Positions 1 through 5,112 of a DNA stretch of 9,256 nt are shown here, piece after piece (position 1 is the first letter of the stretch; each line of letters starts with the position of its first letter). Source of the stretch: Verrucomicrobia bacterium UBA1731 (GTDB lineage: Bacteria; Verrucomicrobiota; Kiritimatiellia; RFP12; UBA1067). Where the stretch lies: the NCBI GenBank assembly GCA_002317575.1, contig DCIH01000019.1, forward strand, positions 1 through 9,256, written 5' to 3'. The position numbers and the translations under genes were made by a program. A model generated the notes under the pieces. The model was not told the DNA's origin, made no database searches, and saw only the letters and a list, made by a program, of their open reading frames with translations.

Positions 1-140
1 TGCTCGAGATCGTACCAGATGCAGTCGAAGCAATCCTGCGCCGCCGCGAATTCGGCGTACGCGCCGTCCGCCAGATGCAGGATCGCGCAGGTCGCGATCC
101 TGCCCTGCGCCCAACGTTCCTTAACCAACGATTTTTTCAT
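1..140 (-). CDS. HpcH/HpaI-type aldolase, N-terminal fragment
   Basis: The reading frame starts with ATG at 140-138 and leaves the window at its left edge, so only about 46 residues are visible. It begins MKKSLVKERWAQGRIATC and contains a HLADGAYAEF segment followed by FDCIWYDLE. This pattern (a strand, an Ala/Glu helix, then FDxIWxDLE) is the start of the HpcH/HpaI aldolase / citrate lyase beta-like TIM barrel, where the Asp-Leu-Glu(-His) run lies beside the metal and pyruvate site. Family members cleave or form 2-keto-3-deoxy sugar acids and related 2-oxo-acids in the cytosol; the substrate cannot be told from this fragment. The start is 42 bases downstream of the U32 stop codon, so the two are probably co-transcribed. 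The ribosome site is weak (TTGGA about 7 bases before ATG). The family call rests on one short motif and is moderate; the existence of the gene is well supported by frame, start and spacing. Confidence 0.68.
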   Translation of the reverse strand, partial: MKKSLVKERWAQGRIATCAILHLADGAYAEFAAAQDCFDCIWYDLE

Positions 141-182
141 TTTCGCGTCCAAATCCAGTGAATGAACAACTACGCAGAACGG

Positions 183-2459
183 TCATGCGTCCCAGGAAAG
201 GTCCGTGCGGCGGATGGCGTTGTCCGAAACGCGCCAGGTGCGCGGGACGGGGCGCGTGGTGACCCAAAGGCCGTCGTGCTCTTCGCACATGAACGCCTCG
301 CCGCGCTCGTTCACGAGCTGCGCGGGGTCGTCCGCCGCGGGGCGCGTCACCGAAAGGAACAGCGGCGTCGACTGCTGCACGAGCCGTTCGCCCGGAATGC
401 GCGCGGGCTGCGCCGCCTCGATCGCCTCGGGCGAAATCACATAGCGCTTGACGCCCAAATCCGCCAGCGCCGCCGCCGCGCCCGCGTTGAACGCATAGAG
501 CGTCCAGTCCGCCGTGACGTCCTGCGCACCCAACTGCCGCAGGAGATGCAAGCCGCCGAGATCGGCCGCTTCCCACCGTTCGTGGCCCGCCTTCAGCAAA
601 TGCTTCACCGCGACGCGCAGTTTGTTGAACGCGTCCTCTTTCGTGAACACGGGCAGCGCCAGGCGAATCGCCGCCGCGGGATGCGCCGCGGAAAGCTGCT
701 CAAGCGCGGCCTCGACGACGTCGGACGTTTCATGGCCGATCGCCACGACGATTTCGTCCCAGTCGCCCGCGGGCGCGCGCTGGCCCAGGCGGATCTTCAG
801 CACGTTGCCGGGCAGGTCGTCCTCGATGAAGCGGCGAGGCGCCGCTTCTCCTGTGAGGGAGCCGTCCGTAAAGCGGCGAGGCGCCACTGAAAGGACGCCC
901 CCTTCCGCGCGCGTTTCCGCCGCGGCGTCGTCCAGCGCGTCCACGAGTTCGCGCCGCAGATCGTTGAGGAGCGACGCCGGCGCGAAGCGCTTCTCGTCGT
1001 CCACGAGCGTGAACGCGCCGAGCTTCCACGCGGTGCCGCCCAGTTTCGCGAACGCCTTCTTCACCGCTTCGGCCGTGCGCTCGGGATGCTGGGCCGCGTC
1101 AAGCTGCGCGGGGAGCGCGACCTCGACGCCCGCCGACGCCGCGCGCACGCCGTCCGCGAGCAATGTCACCGTGACGTCCACCGCCTTGCCCGTGGGGTAG
1201 TCCGACGGACGGAACGGCGGAATCGGGAAGCGGCGCTTCATCTCGTTCGACGCGGAACAGTACACCGTCGCGCCCGTCTTGAACGGATTCGGGTCGTCCG
1301 GCGTGATGGCATCGAGAAGCGCGATCGGCAGGAGCAATTCCACGTCCGAACCGGCCGGCGCCTCGAACACGGGCTTGCGGGAAATCGCCAGGCGCATCTC
1401 GTCGATGCCGAAGCCGTACGGTTTGCCGCCCGCGGGATTCGCGAGCTGGATGCCGTCGTGCTTCTCGAGCGCGCGATTCGTGTGGAACCGGAGATACGCG
1501 TGTCCTTCGCGGTCCTTGGTGACGCGCTTCACGGTGCCGATCGCCGTGCCGAGATGGCCGAGCGAATCGGGGTCCACCACGGGCTCGGGGGTCTTCCAGC
1601 CGCGCGCGTAGAGTTCCGTGGTGCGGCGCGAGAAGACGGTTTCCAGATCGGCGCGCGAGGTCGGGTGCGGCGCGCCGTCCAGAAGCTGACGGTAGCGCGA
1701 GACGACGGACGAGACGTACAGCGCGGATTTCATGCGCCCTTCGATCTTGAGGGACGCGACGCCCGCCTCCGCGAGCGCGCCGAGCGCGTCGTCGAGCCGC
1801 AGATCGCGCATCGAGAACGGCAGCGTCTTCTTGCCGGACGCGTCGCTGTAGCACTGGCGGCAGCAGTACGCGCACTGTCCGCGGTTGCCGGAGCGGTTGC
1901 GCTCGATCGCGGAAAAGAGGCACAACCCCGAAAGCGAGTAGCAGAGCGCGCCGTGCACGAACGTTTCGATTTCCACGCCGCAGCGCTTTGCGATGGACGC
2001 GACGTCCGCAACCGGCAGCTCGCGCGCCAGCACCACGCGGGTGAAGCCGAGTTCCTTGAGCTGCAGGACGCCTTCGAGATTGTGCGCCGCCATCTGCGTG
2101 GACGCGTGCAGCTCCAGCGACGGATACCGCTCGCGCACGAGCCGCGCGACGCCGAGGTCCTGCACGATCAGACCGTCCGGACCGAGCTCCGCCAGCTGCG
2201 CGAGCTTCTCTTCGGCCGACGCGAGTTCCGAATCCGCGACGAGCGTGTTGAACGTGACGTAGACCTTCTTCCCCTTCGCGTGCGCGTAGGCGAGCAGCTG
2301 CGCGAGGTCTTCCGCGGAGAAATTGACGGCGTACGCGCGCGCGGAGAACGAATCCAGACCCAGGTACACGGCGTCCGCGCCGGCGGCGAACGCCGCGCGC
2401 GCCACGTCGAACGATCCCGCCGGCGCCAGCAGTTCCGGCAATTTCCGCTCGTGCATCAT
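183..2459 (-). CDS. U32-family peptidase-like protein with DUF3656 (RlhA-like)
   Basis: A 758-residue protein. The N-terminal half is a U32 domain (about residues 7-290): LLAPAGSFDVARAAFAAGADAVYLG, an ELHASTQM strand, and the cysteine signature HGALC(173), SGLC(180), GNRGQC(196)AYCC(199/200), RQC(203), followed by LKIEGRMKS. A DUF3656-like region follows at about 385-510, and the C-terminal third (about 550-758) resembles the second barrel-like part of long U32 proteins (DWTLYAFNAG, VKRYVISPEA). In E. coli the DUF3656-bearing member RlhA (YdcP) is needed for hydroxylation of a 23S rRNA cytidine, and U32 relatives carry an iron-sulfur centre on such cysteines; peptidase activity is not general. 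By inference this one acts in RNA hydroxylation rather than proteolysis. The start is one of two adjacent ATGs (2459 or 2456); the Shine-Dalgarno AAGGTGG overlaps the ruvB stop and spacing slightly favours the second. A palindromic repeat is embedded at residues about 525-545. Confidence 0.9.
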   Translation of the reverse strand: MMHERKLPELLAPAGSFDVARAAFAAGADAVYLGLDSFSARAYAVNFSAEDLAQLLAYAHAKGKKVYVTFNTLVADSELASAEEKLAQLAELGPDGLIVQDLGVARLVRERYPSLELHASTQMAAHNLEGVLQLKELGFTRVVLARELPVADVASIAKRCGVEIETFVHGALCYSLSGLCLFSAIERNRSGNRGQCAYCCRQCYSDASGKKTLPFSMRDLRLDDALGALAEAGVASLKIEGRMKSALYVSSVVSRYRQLLDGAPHPTSRADLETVFSRRTTELYARGWKTPEPVVDPDSLGHLGTAIGTVKRVTKDREGHAYLRFHTNRALEKHDGIQLANPAGGKPYGFGIDEMRLAISRKPVFEAPAGSDVELLLPIALLDAITPDDPNPFKTGATVYCSASNEMKRRFPIPPFRPSDYPTGKAVDVTVTLLADGVRAASAGVEVALPAQLDAAQHPERTAEAVKKAFAKLGGTAWKLGAFTLVDDEKRFAPASLLNDLRRELVDALDDAAAETRAEGGVLSVAPRRFTDGSLTGEAAPRRFIEDDLPGNVLKIRLGQRAPAGDWDEIVVAIGHETSDVVEAALEQLSAAHPAAAIRLALPVFTKEDAFNKLRVAVKHLLKAGHERWEAADLGGLHLLRQLGAQDVTADWTLYAFNAGAAAALADLGVKRYVISPEAIEAAQPARIPGERLVQQSTPLFLSVTRPAADDPAQLVNERGEAFMCEEHDGLWVTTRPVPRTWRVSDNAIRRTDLSWDA
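827..887. repeat. In-frame palindromic repeat within the U32 gene
   Basis: The 15-bp sequence AAGCGGCGAGGCGCC occurs at 829-843 and again at 871-885, exactly 42 bases apart, so the second copy keeps the reading frame. The flanks also match, giving a 19-base near-repeat (827-845 and 869-887) with two differences. The first copy is the core of a perfect hairpin: 9-bp arms at 828-836 and 840-848 around the loop AGG. In the protein it gives two APRRF motifs 14 residues apart (about residues 526-545), the second followed by a diverged version of the same 14-residue unit (L and G kept). The repeat lies in the linker between the DUF3656 region and the C-terminal domain. It looks like a small palindromic insertion or tandem duplication that preserved coding; which of the two is not clear. 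Confidence 0.7.
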
Positions 2460-2461
2460 TC

Positions 2462-2468
2462 CCACCTT
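2462..2468 (-). promoter_or_regulatory. Ribosome binding site for the U32 gene
   Basis: On the minus strand AAGGTGG, one mismatch from AAGGAGG, lies 2 bases before the first and 5 bases before the second of two adjacent ATG codons. Its first base is the last base of the ruvB TGA (2470-2468), so ribosomes ending ruvB would sit over it; this suggests translational coupling of the two genes. Confidence 0.7.
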
Positions 2469-3478
2469 CAACTCTCTACGGGTTTCAGCCCGAGACGTTC
2501 CCAGGCGCGGGGCGTCGCGACGCGGCCCTTCGGCGTGCGCGCGAGATAGCCCTCGAGAATGAGGAACGGTTCGTACGCCTCTTCGATCGTGTCCGGCTCC
2601 TCGCCCACCGAGACGGCGATCGTGGAAAGCCCCACGGGACCGCCCCCGAACTTCACGCAAATCGTCTCCAGGATCTTGAGGTCCATCTCGTCCAGGCCGT
2701 GCGGGTCGATTTCCAGGAGCGTCAGCGCGTCCACCGCCACCTGCTTGGAGATCCGGTTGTCCGCCTTGATCTGCGCGTAGTCACGCACGCGGCGCAGGAG
2801 GTTGTTCGCAATGCGCGGCGTGCCGCGCGCGCGGGCCGCGATCTCCAGCGCGCCTTCAGGGTCGATTTCGACGCCGAGCTTCGCGGCGGAGCGCGTCACG
2901 ATGCCCGCGAGCTCCGGCGGTTCGTAGAACGAAAGGCGGTTCACCAGACCGAAGCGCGCGCGCAGAGGCGCCGCGATGAGGCCGATGCGCGTGGTGGCGC
3001 CCACGAGCGTGAAGCGCGGCAGCTCCAGGCGGACGCTGCGCGCGTTCGGCCCCTGGTCGATCATGATGTCGATCGCGAAATCCTCCATCGCCGAATAGAG
3101 GTACTCCTCCACCGTCTTCGCCATGCGGTGGATTTCGTCGATGAACACGATGTCGCCGGCTTCCAGGGAGGTCAGAAGCCCCGCGAGATCGGCGGGCTTA
3201 GTGAGCACGGGACCGGAGGTCGTCTTCACGCGCACGCCCATGGCGTCGCCGAGGATGTAGGAGAGCGTCGTCTTGCCCAAGCCGGGCGGACCGGAGAAGA
3301 GCACGTGGTCCAGCGTTTCGCCGCGCGCGAGCGCCGCCTTCACGGCGAGTTCGAGGCGGTCGCGGATTTTCCGCTGGCCCACGAACTCGTCGAACCGTTC
3401 CGGCCGCAGACGGTTGTCGAAAGCCGAATTGCGCTGATTGAGCGCGTCGCTGGTGCGTTCTTGTTTCACGGCGCCCAT
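2468..3478 (-). CDS. ruvB: Holliday junction ATP-dependent DNA helicase RuvB
   Basis: A 336-residue AAA+ motor, the same length as E. coli RuvB. It forms hexameric rings that, with RuvA, drive branch migration of Holliday junctions during recombinational repair. Visible motifs: LRPERFDEFVGQ (about 24-35), Walker A GPPGLGKTT (63-71), Walker B with DEIH (114-117), sensor 1 GATTR (160-164), the arginine-finger region PLRARFG (171-177), sensor 2 RGTPRIANNLLRRVRD (218-233), and the C-terminal winged-helix domain with GGGPVGL and GYLARTPKGR. No ruvA or ruvC lies beside it in the window. The start at ATG 3478 is chosen on length; it has no Shine-Dalgarno and coincides with a TGGTATAAT promoter element, so translation may really begin at GTG 3469, three codons later, from a nearly leaderless mRNA. 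An unannotated in-frame extension upstream of 3478 has no family match and is rejected. Confidence 0.97.
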   Translation of the reverse strand: MGAVKQERTSDALNQRNSAFDNRLRPERFDEFVGQRKIRDRLELAVKAALARGETLDHVLFSGPPGLGKTTLSYILGDAMGVRVKTTSGPVLTKPADLAGLLTSLEAGDIVFIDEIHRMAKTVEEYLYSAMEDFAIDIMIDQGPNARSVRLELPRFTLVGATTRIGLIAAPLRARFGLVNRLSFYEPPELAGIVTRSAAKLGVEIDPEGALEIAARARGTPRIANNLLRRVRDYAQIKADNRISKQVAVDALTLLEIDPHGLDEMDLKILETICVKFGGGPVGLSTIAVSVGEEPDTIEEAYEPFLILEGYLARTPKGRVATPRAWERLGLKPVES

Positions 3479-3485
3479 TATACCA
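3477..3485 (-). promoter_or_regulatory. Extended -10 promoter element at ruvB
   Basis: The minus strand reads TGGTATAAT, a perfect TATAAT (3482-3477) with the extended TG one base upstream (3485-3484). No convincing -35 hexamer is found at 16-18 bases, which is usual for extended -10 promoters. Transcription would start near 3470, next to a GTG codon in the ruvB frame at 3469. The hexamer ends on the AT of the ATG normally taken as the ruvB start. It lies in the 52-base gap after the secreted-protein gene. This is a sequence-level prediction in a GC-rich genome where such an AT-rich match is less likely by chance. Confidence 0.55.
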
Positions 3486-3488
3486 CGT

Positions 3489-3503
3489 ATTCCGGTCCGG
3501 AAT
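3489..3503. promoter_or_regulatory. 15-bp palindrome, possible operator of ruvB
   Basis: ATTCCGG-T-CCGGAAT is a perfect 7+1+7 palindrome centred on 3496. It lies 6 bases upstream of the TATAAT of the putative ruvB promoter, at about -19 to -33 from the expected transcription start, where a bound regulator would touch RNA polymerase. It does not look like an E. coli-type LexA box (CTG-N10-CAG). It could instead form a 6-bp hairpin in mRNA reading through from the upstream gene, but no T-run follows, so a terminator is unlikely. Confidence 0.35.
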
Positions 3504-3530
3504 GCGCGGCACAATGGGCGTGAGGCGGAA

Positions 3531-3947
3531 TCAGTATGTGATGACGCGCTGCTCGTAATGGCCCGGCTGCCATGTGCGGACGACCACGCCATTGGGCTGG
3601 ACCTGGTCGATGTAGCGGCCGTCGATCCAGACGCTCTGCGTCGTGGTCACGGTCGTGACCGCAGGCGCTGCGGCGACCACCACGGGCGCGGGCGTCACGA
3701 CGCTGCTCACGACCGCGCCGCCCACCACGCCGCCGATGAAGCCCGGCCAGAAGTTGCATCCGCCGCGCCCCCAGGCGCTGTGGTGATGACGGGGTGCGGG
3801 CGGCGGGCGATGTCCGAAGCCGCCGCCATGATGCATCGGCGCCGGACCGCGCGGCGCACCACCGCCGGGTCCGCCGTGGGGGCGCGCATACGCGCCGAAC
3901 GTGAGAGCCGCAACCGCGCAAACGGCAATGACGAGTTTCTTGTTCAT
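3531..3947 (-). CDS. Small secreted His/Gly/Pro-rich protein of unknown function
   Basis: A 138-residue protein whose family I cannot name. Residues 1-21 (MNKKLVIAVC...GAYA) form a typical Sec signal peptide with a likely cut after AYA. Residues 22-64 are a low-complexity stretch rich in His, Gly, Pro and Arg, including GPGGG, MHHGGG and RHHH, which could bind metal ions. Then comes a Gly/Val stretch (GFIGGVVGGAVV, about 69-80) like a short glycine zipper, a Val/Thr/Pro/Ala linker, and a C-terminal module about 105-138: SVWIDGRYID, NGVVVRTW, QPGHYEQR. The WxPGHYE ending is seen in small periplasmic or surface proteins of many Gram-negative bacteria, role unknown. The start is fixed by AAAGGA 7 bases before ATG and by the signal peptide; a 13-codon upstream extension is rejected. 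It is probably exported to the periplasm or envelope. Confidence 0.8.
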   Translation of the reverse strand: MNKKLVIAVCAVAALTFGAYARPHGGPGGGAPRGPAPMHHGGGFGHRPPPAPRHHHSAWGRGGCNFWPGFIGGVVGGAVVSSVVTPAPVVVAAAPAVTTVTTTQSVWIDGRYIDQVQPNGVVVRTWQPGHYEQRVITY

Positions 3948-4047
3948 GGGTTTTTCCTTTCCTTTCGTGTCGCTGAATTGCGGCAACGATAGTCAAGGTG
4001 GTGCGCGTCGGAAAAACTGACAAGATTTTTGATGCAGGATCGTACTT
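3948..4047. other. Intergenic leader before the secreted-protein gene
   Basis: This is the gene-free stretch between the repeat element and the small secreted-protein gene. It holds the AAAGGA ribosome site (3955-3960). A TTGACT hexamer (3996-3991, minus strand) resembles a -35 element, but no good -10 sequence lies 16-18 bases downstream of it, so I do not claim a promoter. It is more AT-rich than the neighbouring genes, including an ATCAAAAATC run, as expected of a regulatory leader. No RNA gene or conserved riboswitch fold was recognised. Confidence 0.35.
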
Positions 4048-4165
4048 GGTGGCGTCGGCGGAGCGACGCCACCTCCTGGGAGGGGCCGACACAGGCTCTG
4101 GGAGGGGCCGACACAGGCTCTGGGAGGGGCCGACACAAGGGGTGACGCCGCTCCGCCGGCGTCAC
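4048..4165. repeat. REPIN-like element: two inverted hairpins flanking tandem repeats
   Basis: Left hairpin: 10-bp perfect arms GGTGGCGTCG (4048-4057) and CGACGCCACC (4064-4073) around the loop GCGGAG. Right hairpin: 9-bp perfect arms GTGACGCCG (4142-4150) and CGGCGTCAC (4157-4165) around CTCCGC. The two loops are exact reverse complements, so the hairpins are the same unit in opposite orientation. Over the shared 24 bases they differ at two stem pairs, and both differences are compensated (G-C for A-T, T-A for C-G), leaving the stems intact. Between them lies a 22-bp direct repeat starting GGGAGGGGCCGACACA: two identical copies (4078-4099, 4100-4121) and a 16-base partial third (4122-4137). 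This layout matches REP doublets (REPINs/BIMEs), which are non-autonomous elements spread by RAYT transposases; no transposase is present here. The right hairpin overlaps the dus stop codon and may also shield the mRNA 3' end. Without a T-run it is not a classical terminator. Confidence 0.75.
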
Positions 4166-5112
4166 AGGTTCTGCGCGAGTTCGCGGACTTCCGCCAGCGT
4201 GCGGATGGCGTTGAGGCGCCGGCGCAATTCGCCGGCGCCAGGACGCCCTGCGAAATACCGGAAAAGGTGCGTGTGCAACTTGACGGACACGAAGCCGTCG
4301 ACGGCCGGCACATGGTCATTGGGGTATTTTCGCGCCAACATCTCCCGAAATTCCAAAATGGCGTCCAAATGCTCCAGAAAAAGACGGTTCATGGGGTCTG
4401 TCCCCACGGTCTGCGGCGCCGCGCCTTTCAATTCGCCGAATAGCCAAGGCCTGGCCACGGCACCGCGGCCGATCATGATCGCGTCGACGCCGGTCGCCGC
4501 CATCGCCCGCGCCGTCGCCGGGTCCACCACGCCCCCGTTGCCGCCCACGGGGATCTTCGCGCGCTGCACGAGTTCCGCCAGCAGATCCAAGTGCACATCG
4601 CCGCCGTGGTTCTGCGAGGTGAAGCGCGCGTGCAGCGTAATGCCCCGCGCACCCGCCGTTTCGGCGGCGTCCAACAATTCCCAGAGCAGCACGCAATCCG
4701 GACGCGGCCCCGGACGCGTCTTGAGCGTCACGGGAAGTTTCGTTTCGCGCACCATGGCCTTGAGCAGCTCGTGCACGAGCTCCGGCTTCTTCACGAGCGC
4801 CGATCCCGACCCTTCGTGAACGATGCGCGGCACGGGACAGCCCGCGTTCAGGTTAAGCTCGACGAAGCGGCCCGTCGCGTCCGCTTCGCGCGCGGCGAAG
4901 GCGAGTTCGTCCGGTTTGGACCCGAACAGCTGGCACGCCACCGGTCCCTCGCCCGGCAAAAGCTCCATCAGATGACGCGTCGGCGACGATCCGTGCGCCA
5001 AACCCGCCGCGGAGACCATCTCCGTGTATGTCAGATCGGCGCCAAGGCGCGCGCACAGACGGCGGAACGGCGCGTCCGTGAAACCCGCAAGCGGTGCCAG
5101 CACCCACTTCAC
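4162..5112 (-). CDS. dus: tRNA-dihydrouridine synthase (Dus family)
   Basis: A 316-residue FMN enzyme that reduces specific uridines in tRNA to dihydrouridine using NADPH. Motifs in order: LAPLAGFTDAPFRRL (5-19), TEMVSAAGL (30-38), CQLFGSKP (60-67), LNLNAGCPVPRIV with the catalytic Cys92, GSGSALVKKPE, VTLKTRPGP (Lys131, FMN contact), ITLHARF (His161), the phosphate-binding VGGNGG (189-194) and AIMIGRGAVARPWLF (211-225), then a helical tRNA-binding tail ending HLFRYFAGRPGAGELRRRL. The usual Lys after GCPxx is Arg97 here. Length is normal. The start is GTG at 5112, overlapping the CLC stop as GTGA; there is no Shine-Dalgarno, which points to coupled translation. A GTG three codons later is an alternative. 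The stop codon is part of a REP-like hairpin, and the linker at 236-240 carries a separate palindrome. Which Dus subfamily (A/B/C) is not decided. Confidence 0.93.
   Translation of the reverse strand: MKWVLAPLAGFTDAPFRRLCARLGADLTYTEMVSAAGLAHGSSPTRHLMELLPGEGPVACQLFGSKPDELAFAAREADATGRFVELNLNAGCPVPRIVHEGSGSALVKKPELVHELLKAMVRETKLPVTLKTRPGPRPDCVLLWELLDAAETAGARGITLHARFTSQNHGGDVHLDLLAELVQRAKIPVGGNGGVVDPATARAMAATGVDAIMIGRGAVARPWLFGELKGAAPQTVGTDPMNRLFLEHLDAILEFREMLARKYPNDHVPAVDGFVSVKLHTHLFRYFAGRPGAGELRRRLNAIRTLAEVRELAQNL
4393..4405. repeat. GGGGTCTGTCCCC palindromic motif inside dus
   Basis: This 13-base motif has 4-bp GGGG/CCCC arms around TCTGT. It codes for part of residues 236-240 (VGTDP), in the variable linker between the catalytic barrel (ending ARPWLFGEL) and the C-terminal helical domain of the synthase. 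From memory, GGGGTCTGTCCCC-type palindromes occur repeatedly in many bacterial genomes near REP-associated tyrosine transposases; one copy here may be a relic or chance. Confidence 0.35.

Noticed and set aside
1086..2549. Long plus-strand open frame of 487 codons
   Set aside because: It lies wholly opposite the U32 gene and has Arg/Ala/His-rich composition with no recognisable motif; long antisense open frames are expected at this GC content.
2460..2660. 67-residue N-terminal extension of the U32 protein
   Set aside because: It overlaps the ruvB coding sequence in another frame; the conserved U32 start (LPELLAPAG) follows ATG 2459/2456 with a good ribosome site.
3479..3592. 38-residue N-terminal extension of RuvB
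   Set aside because: It would run back into the secreted-protein gene, does not resemble RuvB, and would make the protein longer than the family norm of about 336 residues.
4142..4165. Rho-independent terminator for dus
   Set aside because: The hairpin is strong, but neither it nor the hairpin at 4048-4073 is followed by a T-run on the minus strand, so intrinsic termination is not supported.
4215..4239. Perfect 10-bp inverted repeat GGCGCCGGCG / CGCCGGCGCC with a 5-base loop in dus
   Set aside because: It codes the conserved PGAGELRRRLN segment of Dus proteins; alternating GCC/GGC/CGC codons in a GC-rich gene make such palindromes by chance. It does not share the loop of the 4048-4165 hairpins.
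3998..4819. Plus-strand open frame of 273 codons covering the repeat element and the dus 3' part
   Set aside because: It runs through the REP-like hairpins and antisense to conserved dus motifs; the apparent protein is low-complexity and shows no family pattern.
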